Of a DNA stretch of 64,000 nucleotides, positions 33,252 to 41,202 are shown one piece after another. Position numbers and translations under genes: made by a program. How positions within the stretch are numbered: position 1 is the first letter of the stretch; every line of letters begins with the position of its first letter. The notes under the pieces were generated by a model, which saw nothing but the letters and a program-made list of their open reading frames with translations, had not been told where the DNA came from and did not search any database. Location: the NCBI GenBank assembly GCA_002215675.1, contig NGFH01000011.1:62001-126000 (forward strand). Direction: 5' to 3'. Source of the DNA: Bacteroidetes bacterium 2013_40CM_41_45 (GTDB taxonomy: Bacteria; Bacteroidota; Bacteroidia; AKYH767-A; 2013-40CM-41-45).

Positions 33252-35030
33252 TTACTCGTACAATTTTTTGTCTTTGATTTTTTTATCGAGAAGCTCCGTT
33301 ACATCTGTGCCTGCTTCTTTTGCCTTGAGCCAGTATTCCAATGCTTTGTCAGGATTGCCAAGTTTGTACTGAATATCTCCCATGTGCTCCAGCACCGTTG
33401 CATTTTTGTCTGCCCCGTTGCCCAATGCTTTGTAAGCCCACTTTACCGCTTCATCATATTTACCCTGCTTATATAAAATCCATGCAAAGGTATCTTCAAA
33501 CGAAGGATTGGCAGGCGAAACCTGGTTCGAACGCCTCGACATTTCTTCCGCCTTATTCAGTTTTTCATTTCTTAAAGAAAGATAATAACTGTAATTGTTC
33601 AGCACGTATGCATCTGCACTGTCCAGCTTCAATGCTTTCTCGTATGCCTCATCAGACTTTGCATATTGCTTAAGGTAATTGTAATTATCTCCCAGGTTTG
33701 AATAAAAATCTTTCTCGGTTTTCTCATCGTCCACCACAAGCTTCAGTCCGGCATTAAATGACTCCACGGCCTCCTGGTATTTTTTCTTGCGGCTGTTTGC
33801 AAAGCCATTGAATAAATATGGTAATGGCTGGTTCGGAAATTTATCCAGGGCTTCCTTGCTGTCTGTCATCACTGCATCCCAATCGCCCAGCTCCTGGTCA
33901 AGCCAAAGCAAATTCTTGTAGAGCTCAAACGGCGAAGCAGCATCCAGCTTGAGCGCCTTGCGGTAATTTGTTCTTGCGTCATCGTACTTTTTCTGTTTCA
34001 CCAGGAAATCGCCATAGATGCCGTACACTTTTGCTTCCTCGGGATGGGCTTTAATCAAAGCTTCGCTAAGCTCAAGCGCCTGCGTTTGCAAATCAGGATG
34101 CAATTCAAAAAGGGTAAAATACGAGGCAATAATCTGCAGCTTTGTATCCAGGTCAAGGTCTCTGTTAGCAAAAGCAAGTTTCAGCTCTTTGAAGGAACTT
34201 TCGTTGTCGCCTTTGTTTCGGTAATAATCTGCAAGTGAAAGATGCAGGTAAGGATTATCGGGGTCAATGGCTTTCAGCTTATCGTATGCTTCAAGCGCTT
34301 TGTCATATTGTTTTTGTGTCTGGTAAATTTCTGCAAGGATTCCGTATAACTGCGCATCCTTGGGGTTTGCACTTATCAGCTTCAATACTTCTGCGACAGC
34401 TTTGTCGGGCTTTCCCATCTCCAGGTACATCCGCTGCTTTTGAAGAGCCACTTCTCTATTAAGGCCAAACATCTCTTCAATTTTATCGTACACTTTAATA
34501 GCCTCTGCCGGGTTATTGGCCTGCATCAAGTCATTGGCCCAGTTCAGGTAATAGTCACCGCGTTGCGGATATTCTTTTGCAAGCTGGGAATAGATATTTG
34601 AAGCATCGCCAAACTGCCTTAGGTTTTCATGCACTTCGGCAAGCAATTCTTTATACCATGGATTGTGCGAGTTGGCGGCTACAGCGCTGCGTGCAAAAAA
34701 TAATGCATCGCTGTATTTTTTCTGGCGCACATAAATATCTGCCAACTCATACATAGCAGCATGATTGTTGCCATCCCTGCGTATACATTCTGCAAACATC
34801 CCAGACGCATTGTCAAGATTGCCAAGAACTTTTTCTTTCGCCGCATTCACATACAAAAACATATCGTCTGGATTTATCTTTGTTCCCTGCGTTTTTCCCT
34901 TGTCTTTTTTTCCCTGCGCGGATGCAACATCCTGCTTTGTTGCCGAGCAGCCCAGCAAAATTCCAAGGACAAGCACCGCCGAAAATTTCAACGCGGCAGA
35001 AAATTTATTTTGATATAGCATAGAATTCAT
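33252..35030 (-). CDS. TPR-repeat lipoprotein
   Basis: 592 residues from the ATG at 35030; a TTG at 35051 overlapping the preceding stop (TTGA) is an alternative start. The lipobox is LGILLGCSA. At least ten tetratricopeptide repeats follow, for example YSDALFFARSAVAANSHNPW, YDKALEAYDKLKAIDPDNPY and YAKSDEAYEKALKLDSADAY, with the last ones near the C-terminus (KYDEAVKWAYKALGNG). It is an envelope scaffold protein with no catalytic domain. Position upstream of DUF4292 and EnvC-like genes suggests they form an envelope-biogenesis operon, together with the nucleotidyltransferase before it. Confidence 0.85.
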   Translation of the reverse strand: MNSMLYQNKFSAALKFSAVLVLGILLGCSATKQDVASAQGKKDKGKTQGTKINPDDMFLYVNAAKEKVLGNLDNASGMFAECIRRDGNNHAAMYELADIYVRQKKYSDALFFARSAVAANSHNPWYKELLAEVHENLRQFGDASNIYSQLAKEYPQRGDYYLNWANDLMQANNPAEAIKVYDKIEEMFGLNREVALQKQRMYLEMGKPDKAVAEVLKLISANPKDAQLYGILAEIYQTQKQYDKALEAYDKLKAIDPDNPYLHLSLADYYRNKGDNESSFKELKLAFANRDLDLDTKLQIIASYFTLFELHPDLQTQALELSEALIKAHPEEAKVYGIYGDFLVKQKKYDDARTNYRKALKLDAASPFELYKNLLWLDQELGDWDAVMTDSKEALDKFPNQPLPYLFNGFANSRKKKYQEAVESFNAGLKLVVDDEKTEKDFYSNLGDNYNYLKQYAKSDEAYEKALKLDSADAYVLNNYSYYLSLRNEKLNKAEEMSRRSNQVSPANPSFEDTFAWILYKQGKYDEAVKWAYKALGNGADKNATVLEHMGDIQYKLGNPDKALEYWLKAKEAGTDVTELLDKKIKDKKLYE

Positions 35031-35047
35031 AACGTATAATTTTTCAA

Positions 35048-36058
35048 TCAATTGTCTTCAGAGGAATAATCCCCGATATTCACTTCTCTTGACATTCCTG
35101 CGTAGGTAACATTATTACCGAGCATCGAATCGTGAACCACGGCATTGCTGATTTGCGAGTTATTCAGAACAATGCTGTTATTCAGGACTGTATTTTTGAT
35201 GACACAACTATTCCCTACCGAAACATACGGTCCTACGACTGAATTTTCAATGACGACACCGCTGCCTATAAAGCACGGTTCTATGATTATGGAATTATTT
35301 TTTTTAAGGGTATTAGAAATCAATGTTTTTTTGTCGGCAAGTTCCAGCATGCGCTTATTGGTCTGCAGCGTGGCCTCTTTATTTCCGCAGTCGAGCCATT
35401 CTTGAACGGCTCCCGGAATAAATTTTGCTCCTTTCGTTCTCATATTTTCCATAGCGTTGGTGAGCTGATATTCGCCTTTGTCACGAATGTTATTATCAAT
35501 CAAGTATTGCAGCTCTTTTCTCAATGTTTCTCCGTCACGGAAATAATAAATTCCTATAATGGCAAGGTCAGAGACAAAATGCTGTGGCTTCTCTACAAAC
35601 CCTGAAATTACATTTCCCTTATTCAATGTCACTACGCCAAACGAACGAGGGTCTTCAATTTTTTTAACCCAGATAACGCCGTCAAAATTTTTGGCTGCAT
35701 CCAGCGAAAAATCAGAACGGAATAATGTATCGGCAAAAGCCACCACTACTTCGCCTTTCAATGAATCAGCGGCACAAAGAATAGCATGTCCCGTGCCAAG
35801 CGCTTCCTGCTGGTAATAGATTTTCGATTTCGCTCCTTCCTTTGATGCAATATCGGCAAGCGCTTTTTCTGTTTCCTTTCCGAAATCACCAATCACATAG
35901 GCAATCTCTTCTACTTTTTTTCCTGCCGCCTTCACAATGTCTTCTACGAGCCACTGCACAATGGGTTTTCCTGCAACAGGAAGCAGCGGTTTGGGAGTGG
36001 TAAGAGTATGCGGACGCATGCGCTTGCCAATGCCTGCCATAGGGATAATAATTCTCAT
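35048..36058 (-). CDS. Sugar-1-phosphate nucleotidyltransferase with left-handed helix domain
   Basis: A 336-residue protein. It starts with the nucleotide-binding motif IIPMAGIGKRMRPHTLTTPK, followed by PLLPVAGKPI and the metal-binding FADTLF. VWVKKIED-like and GFVEKPQ segments complete the active site. The last ~80 residues (NSIIIEPCFIGSGVVIENSV) are hexapeptide-type repeats. Such enzymes make dTDP- or UDP-sugars from sugar-1-phosphate. The substrate here cannot be told; RmlA-like or GlmU-like specificity is possible. It is followed directly by the TPR lipoprotein gene (3-base overlap only if the latter uses TTG). Confidence 0.87.
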   Translation of the reverse strand: MRIIIPMAGIGKRMRPHTLTTPKPLLPVAGKPIVQWLVEDIVKAAGKKVEEIAYVIGDFGKETEKALADIASKEGAKSKIYYQQEALGTGHAILCAADSLKGEVVVAFADTLFRSDFSLDAAKNFDGVIWVKKIEDPRSFGVVTLNKGNVISGFVEKPQHFVSDLAIIGIYYFRDGETLRKELQYLIDNNIRDKGEYQLTNAMENMRTKGAKFIPGAVQEWLDCGNKEATLQTNKRMLELADKKTLISNTLKKNNSIIIEPCFIGSGVVIENSVVGPYVSVGNSCVIKNTVLNNSIVLNNSQISNAVVHDSMLGNNVTYAGMSREVNIGDYSSEDN

Positions 36059-36123
36059 TTGAATAAAACCGTGTTTATTTCCGATTTCGGATTTTAAATT
36101 TCGGATTTTGTTTCAATTCGCAA

Positions 36124-36558
36124 TTATTTATCTCCCGTATGCCCGAATCCTCCTGCACCGCGCAGTGAATCCTGTAATTCTTTTGTTTCCACCCAGGTGA
36201 TGCGCTCGTGTGCAGATATAACCATCTGTGCAATTCTGTCTCCGTCATTCACAGCAAAATCAGTATCAGAAAGGTTGATGAGAATCACTTTTACTTCTCC
36301 GCGGTAGTCGGCATCAATAGTTCCGGGGGAATTCAGTACGGTAATGCCATGCTTTGCAGCCAACCCGCTGCGCGGGCGTATCTGCGCTTCGTGTTTATCG
36401 GGCAGCTCAATAAATAAGCCGGTTGGAATTAAAGCGCGCTGCATAGGGCGAAGAATTATCTTCTCATCAAGATTGGCTCGCAAATCCATTCCCGCAGAGT
36501 GACTGGTTTCATAAGACGGGAGCGGATGTTTTGACTTATTGATTATAGAAGCTTTCAT
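36124..36558 (-). CDS. dut: dUTP diphosphatase
   Basis: A 144-residue trimeric-type dUTPase with all five motifs: [47 protein letters not shown] and the C-terminal [10 protein letters not shown] (usually GGFGSTG). It hydrolyses dUTP to dUMP, keeping uracil out of DNA and feeding dTMP synthesis. It lies 15 bp downstream of the flippase gene and upstream of the nucleotidyltransferase. Confidence 0.96.
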   Translation of the reverse strand: MKASIINKSKHPLPSYETSHSAGMDLRANLDEKIILRPMQRALIPTGLFIELPDKHEAQIRPRSGLAAKHGITVLNSPGTIDADYRGEVKVILINLSDTDFAVNDGDRIAQMVISAHERITWVETKELQDSLRGAGGFGHTGDK

Positions 36559-36573
36559 TTTATTTCAAAAAAA

Positions 36574-38082
36574 TTAAGGTTGGCGAAGGTAGGATTTTTT
36601 ACGCCTTTCTGTGAGCCATACTGCGGCAATGAAGAGCATCAGTAAAGCGGTATTGAAAAAAGTGATGAGCGGTAAAGAGCTACCGAAATTATGGCGTAGG
36701 TAATTACTGAAGAAGTAAATCAAAAGCGCTGCAGCTATATAGGAAAGTACTGGCGCAAGATGATAATCTACATGGTAAAATTTTTGTCCTACTATGTACG
36801 AAACTACCATCATAACAGCATAGCAAATTAATGTAGCCCATGCAGCACCTGTATATCCCATGCGGGGAATAAGAATAAAATTCAGCAGAAGAGTAATTGC
36901 GGCGCCTAACAGGGCAAGGTATGCGCCCCATTGTGTTTTGGCAGTAAGCTTATACCAGATGGAAAGATTATAGAAAACACCAAGGCAAAGATTTGCCATA
37001 AGAAGTATAGGCACAATATGCAATCCCGAACGGAATTCGTCCCCGATAAAATATTTTACAAAATCCATATACAGCATAACGGCCAGAAAAATTACGCAGC
37101 ATGTAATCACAAAATAATGCATCACCCGTGCGTAGGTTTTCTTTGCATCGTCTCTTTCGGCATGAGAAAAGAAAAACGGTTCGGCTGCATAGCGAAAGGT
37201 CTGGATGAATAAAGTCATCAGGATAGAAACCTTGTAGCATGCACCGTAAATGCCAAGCTGCACAAGCGCATCGCTCTTATCAGCCACAAGATATTTAATA
37301 AGAATTCTGTCCATGGTTTCATTAATCATTCCGGCAAAACCTGCAACCAGCAGCGGCAGCGCATACCACAGCATTTCTTTCCATAATTTTTTGTCAATGG
37401 AAAAAGTAATGCCTTTAAATTCGGGCAAGAGTAAAACCAATGTGAGCGCACTTGAAATAAGATTAGAAATAAAAACATATTCCACACCGTATGCCGGGTT
37501 GTAAAATGAATGCACCCATGTATCTGGAGGAAGCTTAGGGCACAACAAGAGAAAAAATAAATTTAATCCGATATTAACCAGGATACCAATGACGCGGATA
37601 AAGGCAAACCGAAATGCTTTGTTCTGCAGGCGCAACCGCGCAAAGGGAATGGATGTTATGGCATCTAAGGCAATGATGATGACAAACCAAATGATATAAC
37701 GTTGATAAGCTGAACTGCTTTGGGATGTTGCTCCCGTCAGCAGGTCGGCAAGCGAGCCGGAGCAAACGGAAAAAAGAAATACAAAGAGCATCGAAGAAAT
37801 AAGAAGCGAAAGCAGTGCGGTAGAAAAAACATTTCTATTGTCCTGCTGCTTTGAAGCAAAGCGAAAGTAAGCTGTTTCCATTCCGTATGTAAAAAGAATC
37901 ATCAGGAAAGAGGCATATGCATACATTTCCGTTACTACGCCATATTCTGCAGGAAGAAAAACGCGTGTGTAAAGCGGTACAAGAAGGTAGTTAAGCAGCC
38001 GCCCAAGGATGCTGCTTAATCCATATACGGCTGTCTGCCCGGCTAATTGCTTTATGGAACTCAACGGGGAATTTGGAATCAA
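36574..38082 (-). CDS. Polysaccharide flippase of the MOP (Wzx-like) family
   Basis: A 502-residue protein with about 14 transmembrane helices. It has the N-terminal hallmark LAGQTAVYGLSSILGRLLNYLLVPLYTRVF and the family segments EYGVVTEMYAYASF and ETAYFRFA. TTG is the only possible start near the conserved N-terminus; it overlaps the acylphosphatase stop as TTGA, so translation is likely coupled. It should move undecaprenyl-linked sugars across the inner membrane. No glycosyltransferases are adjacent, so the exported glycan is unknown. Confidence 0.9.
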   Translation of the reverse strand: MIPNSPLSSIKQLAGQTAVYGLSSILGRLLNYLLVPLYTRVFLPAEYGVVTEMYAYASFLMILFTYGMETAYFRFASKQQDNRNVFSTALLSLLISSMLFVFLFSVCSGSLADLLTGATSQSSSAYQRYIIWFVIIIALDAITSIPFARLRLQNKAFRFAFIRVIGILVNIGLNLFFLLLCPKLPPDTWVHSFYNPAYGVEYVFISNLISSALTLVLLLPEFKGITFSIDKKLWKEMLWYALPLLVAGFAGMINETMDRILIKYLVADKSDALVQLGIYGACYKVSILMTLFIQTFRYAAEPFFFSHAERDDAKKTYARVMHYFVITCCVIFLAVMLYMDFVKYFIGDEFRSGLHIVPILLMANLCLGVFYNLSIWYKLTAKTQWGAYLALLGAAITLLLNFILIPRMGYTGAAWATLICYAVMMVVSYIVGQKFYHVDYHLAPVLSYIAAALLIYFFSNYLRHNFGSSLPLITFFNTALLMLFIAAVWLTERRKKSYLRQP

Positions 38083-38354
38083 GGATATCGGAGCTCAAAA
38101 CTGCGGAAAGAAATTTTTTCTCCCACCACCTGAACGTCCACTTTATTAACACGGGCGCGTTCGGGGCCGTGATGGCACCAGGCAATAAGCTGGTCAATGT
38201 TTTCCGGCATTCCTTGTGCCATGATTTCCACTGTGCCGTCACGGGCATTAAGAGCGTAGCCGGTAAGGCTCAACTCTTTTGCTTTGGCAATGGTTGTCTG
38301 CCTGAAAAAAACACCCTGAACTTTTCCGTAAACTTTTATAAAGACCGTCTTCAT
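38079..38354 (-). CDS. acyP: Acylphosphatase
   Basis: A 91-residue protein with the two family signatures: VYGKVQGVFFRQTTIAKA with the phosphate-binding Arg18, and GYALNARDGTVEIMAQG with catalytic Asn36. It hydrolyses acyl phosphates in the cytoplasm. Its stop overlaps the start of the flippase gene by 4 bp. Confidence 0.95.
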   Translation of the reverse strand: MKTVFIKVYGKVQGVFFRQTTIAKAKELSLTGYALNARDGTVEIMAQGMPENIDQLIAWCHHGPERARVNKVDVQVVGEKISFRSFELRYP

Positions 38355-38382
38355 TTCTATTTTAAGGGGAATCTCAAAAATA

Positions 38383-38426
38383 TTCCCGCTGATAGCGCAG
38401 ATTAACGCAGAGAAAATCTGCGGGAA
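38383..38426 (-). terminator. Repeat-derived hairpin behind the caspase-like gene
   Basis: Outer arms ttcccgc / gcgggaa and inner arms cagatt / aatctg form a cloverleaf-like structure. On the minus strand it is followed by tattttt. The sequence (cgcagattaacgcagag) is of a type I know as a frequent intergenic repeat in Bacteroidota. It can end transcription of the gene at 38458. Confidence 0.6.
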
Positions 38427-38457
38427 ACATTAAAATTCATCACAACCCTGATACAGG

Positions 38458-39027
38458 TTATTGATACATCATTCTGAAATCGAGCTTGCGGACTAATCTG
38501 CGATGGTCCTTGCGCAATGAATAATGTACCCTGGAAACGTCTTTGTATTGCTGAAGGTTTTCAATGAGAAGCATATCGAAGACAGAGCTCTCGAGATAAT
38601 CTATATCGGTTTTGAATCCGCACACACACAGCGCTTTGGTGGTTTCCAGAAACCTGCGGATGTTGCGTTCATCGGTATCCAGTGTATTGCACGAACCGAA
38701 GTGAATGATTTTATTCTGACATGAACCGTTGAGCATCTGCGCAAGTTCGTCAAGGTCTACAAACTCGGTACCCACTTTGATGGTTTCGGGGTGACCATGA
38801 AATGCCAGGTAACAGATGGTATAATCTTTATATCGTTTCTGTTTCCATAGTTTCAAATAATACTGCAGGTTTTCCTTGGTGCCGCAGTTTTTGTGAATGT
38901 ATTTTACTCCGCAGTTGGTCTGCAAAAATTCCAGCGCAGCGCTGATGCTCGATTTGTTGCGCAGGTCAAGATTCCAGTCTCCTTCGAGGCAGAATACATG
39001 CTTCGTTAAGTTCTTAGCGATTTTCAT
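38458..39027 (-). CDS. DUF6642-like protein with caspase/CHAT-type His-Cys dyad
   Basis: A 189-residue protein without signal peptide. Two motifs stand out: YLAFHGHPETI, with His77 at the end of a hydrophobic strand, and IIHFGSCNTL, with Cys113 at the end of the next. The order strand-His-Gly then strand-Ser-Cys is the catalytic arrangement of caspase-like and CHAT peptidases, and the size fits a minimal single-domain form. I believe it corresponds to DUF6642, whose function is not established. No partner domain or obvious regulatory gene is adjacent. It is flanked by metabolic genes; a peptidase role is inferred from motifs only. Confidence 0.65.
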   Translation of the reverse strand: MKIAKNLTKHVFCLEGDWNLDLRNKSSISAALEFLQTNCGVKYIHKNCGTKENLQYYLKLWKQKRYKDYTICYLAFHGHPETIKVGTEFVDLDELAQMLNGSCQNKIIHFGSCNTLDTDERNIRRFLETTKALCVCGFKTDIDYLESSVFDMLLIENLQQYKDVSRVHYSLRKDHRRLVRKLDFRMMYQ

Positions 39028-39048
39028 TTTTCGTCCCTTCCAGTTTCT

Positions 39049-39825
39049 TTACAGGTTATTAAAGACAGGTTTTCTTTTTTCTATAAATGCTTTTGTTCCT
39101 TCCACAACATCTTTTCCGGCAAAACATTTTCCGAATTCTTCCACTTCAGTTTTATATCCGTCCACTCCATCGGTAAAACAAGCGTCAATGCAACGAATAA
39201 TTGCGCTGATAGCATACGGTGAGTGCAGGTGAATTTTTTGGAGCAGCTCTTTACACTTAGGTATAAGTTCTGCTTGTGTTGTAATGTAATTCACCAATCC
39301 GTATTGCAATGCCTGCTGTGCGTTAATCGCATCAGCTGTCATAAGCAACTCGATGGCTTTTGTTTTTCCAACAAGATGCACAAGCCGCTGTGTGCCGCCA
39401 TAACCGGGAATCAATCCGAGTTTTACTTCGGGCTGACCGAATTTTGCATTTTCTGAAGCAATACGAAGGTGGCATGCCATGGCAAGCTCGCACCCTCCAC
39501 CCAATGCAAAACCATTGACAGCTGCAATGACTGGCTTAGAACACCGCTCAATTTTTTTAAAAATATTTTGACCGAAAGCACTAAGCTTTTTTCCCTCGTC
39601 TGCGCCAATCCCGGCAAACTCGCTGATATCAGCTCCGGCAACAAATGCCTTTTCGCCTGCACCGGTAATGGCGATACCATAAATTTCGGAAGCAGAAGCA
39701 GCATCATCTATAGCCGCATCCAATTCCGAAAGTGTTGCACGGTTTAATGCATTCAGCTTATCAGGACGGTTAATGGTGATGAGCCTGATTCCGTTTTCGG
39801 ATGTTATGGATAAATTGTTTGACAC
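39049..39825 (-). CDS. Enoyl-CoA hydratase/isomerase family protein
   Basis: A 258-residue crotonase; the start is GTG at 39825, with no ATG nearby. It has the oxyanion-hole segments AITGAGEKAFVAGADISEFAG (CoA-binding, with the first backbone NH) and AAVNGFALGGGCELAMACHL, plus the catalytic QPEVKLGLIPGYGGTQRL with the glutamate in PEVKLG. The usual reaction is syn-hydration of trans-2-enoyl-CoA. It lies 25 bp after a B12-binding mutase subunit gene, which suggests a link to short-chain acyl-CoA metabolism. Confidence 0.92.
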   Translation of the reverse strand: MSNNLSITSENGIRLITINRPDKLNALNRATLSELDAAIDDAASASEIYGIAITGAGEKAFVAGADISEFAGIGADEGKKLSAFGQNIFKKIERCSKPVIAAVNGFALGGGCELAMACHLRIASENAKFGQPEVKLGLIPGYGGTQRLVHLVGKTKAIELLMTADAINAQQALQYGLVNYITTQAELIPKCKELLQKIHLHSPYAISAIIRCIDACFTDGVDGYKTEVEEFGKCFAGKDVVEGTKAFIEKRKPVFNNL

Positions 39826-39850
39826 AAAATTGATTTTCTATTTTCAGTTG

Positions 39851-40258
39851 TTAATTGCGATTCGCAGTTACCCATTGTTTGATATAATCGGCAATGAGAG
39901 AAGTATCGGTGCCGGGAGAAAACAATTTCCCTACTCCGGACTCCTGCAGTTTCTTCATATCGTTCTCGGGAATAATTCCTCCGCCTGTAAGCAAAACATC
40001 ATTCATGTTTTTTTCTTTCATCAGCGAAATTATTTTCGGAAAAATTGTCATGTGCGCACCGGAAAGTATGCTGATGCCAATCGCATCAACATCTTCCTGC
40101 AACGCTGAGTTGACAACCATTTCCGGTGTTTGCCGCAAACCGGTGTAAATAACTTCCATACCTGCATCACGCAGAGATGCTGCAATAATTTTTGCTCCGC
40201 GGTCATGACCATCAAGTCCGACCTTTGCAATGAGGACACGTATTGGGCGCTTCAACAT
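39851..40258 (-). CDS. Cobalamin-binding subunit of a methylmalonyl-CoA mutase-type enzyme
   Basis: 135 residues from the ATG at 40258; the longer frame upstream has no similarity. It begins [20 protein letters not shown] with the base-off B12 motif D16-x-H18-x-x-G21. The rest of the Rossmann-like domain follows ([39 protein letters not shown]). It is a standalone C-terminal domain of about 130 residues, the small subunit of a split acyl-CoA mutase; the large catalytic subunit is not in the window. MeaB at 29939 would be its chaperone. It precedes the crotonase gene in the same direction. Confidence 0.9.
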   Translation of the reverse strand: MLKRPIRVLIAKVGLDGHDRGAKIIAASLRDAGMEVIYTGLRQTPEMVVNSALQEDVDAIGISILSGAHMTIFPKIISLMKEKNMNDVLLTGGGIIPENDMKKLQESGVGKLFSPGTDTSLIADYIKQWVTANRN

Positions 40259-40691
40259 ACAATCTAATAAGTAGCAGGGATGAGCAAATGTAGCATTATG
40301 AAGATACCTTCCTATGAGTTTGGAATAAAAATTTTTACTGTTGCCCCATTGCACCCGGCCTGATTGAGAAATGGGTTAAAGGTTGAGTATCAGTACTTTT
40401 AATTTATTAATCTAAGGTATTAATTTATTGATAATCAATGCCTATTTTATGATTAAAACCATCAATCTATTAACGGGCGAGCATAATAGGTTTATTCAAA
40501 ATGGTAATATTTTAATTCGTGGAAACTAATGGGTGAGCTTTAATACTGACTTTTTCTCTACCTCCTGTTAATAACTTTTAAACAGATGCCAAATTATTCG
40601 TTACGGCTGCCAATATTTTCGTTTCCAGCAATTAAAATGACTTAATAAGGCTTAAAATGGCCTAAAAATCTAAGTACTAAACCCCATTATA
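40259..40691. other. Divergent intergenic region upstream of the XRE-like gene
   Basis: AT-rich, with no coding frame of protein-like composition apart from an unsupported upstream extension of the B12-binding subunit. Short repeats such as taaggcttaaaatggccta occur near 40650. It must contain promoters for two divergent genes, but no clear TTTG/TAnnTTTG pair was found. Confidence 0.5.
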
Positions 40692-41081
40692 ATGCACATT
40701 GGTCAAAAAATATCGGAAATTATAACCCAAAGGCGCACCACAAAACAAGAGCTTGGAAGAGCCATAGGGCTTACGGGCTCCTCGGCCACCTACTTAACTA
40801 CCCGTGCAAGTATTGATGTGGAAACCCTTCAGAAAATAGGCAATGTTCTGAAGTATGACTTCTTCAAGCATTTTCCCATTGATGAGGGACAAGGGGCAGG
40901 GGGCAGAGGACAAGTCGAAATCAAAGATGACAGGGATATAATGATAGATGAGCTGAAAGAAAAAATGATGGAAAAGGACCGGACCATCCTTGCTTTGAAA
41001 CGGGAGGTGACTTTAATGAAGCAGGAAAATTCTTATCTGAAAGAAATTAACCTGTTACTTAAAAGAAATAGCCCTGCCTGA
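40692..41081 (+). CDS. XRE-type helix-turn-helix protein with C-terminal coiled coil
   Basis: A 129-residue protein. Residues ~1-60 form an XRE-like HTH (IGQKISEIITQRRTTKQELG, AIGLTGSSATYLTTR, VETLQKIGNVLKYDFFKHF). A Gly-rich stretch EGQGAGGRGQ then joins a charged coiled coil (DELKEKMMEKDRTILALKRE). Proteins of this layout occur widely in Bacteroidota as small DNA-binding regulators. The Gly-rich linker is encoded by ggacaaggggcagggggcag, which looks like an inserted purine repeat. Targets are unknown. Confidence 0.8.
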   Translation: MHIGQKISEIITQRRTTKQELGRAIGLTGSSATYLTTRASIDVETLQKIGNVLKYDFFKHFPIDEGQGAGGRGQVEIKDDRDIMIDELKEKMMEKDRTILALKREVTLMKQENSYLKEINLLLKRNSPA

Positions 41082-41202
41082 TTTCTTTCAGATTCTTTCA
41101 CGCAAACCGGCTCCTCGCTAAAAATGTCCACTGGACATTTTCTTAACGCTCAGCCCTCTCAAAAAAATTAACGATTCGCTGGAGATGCAGGTGAAGAAGT
41201 AA

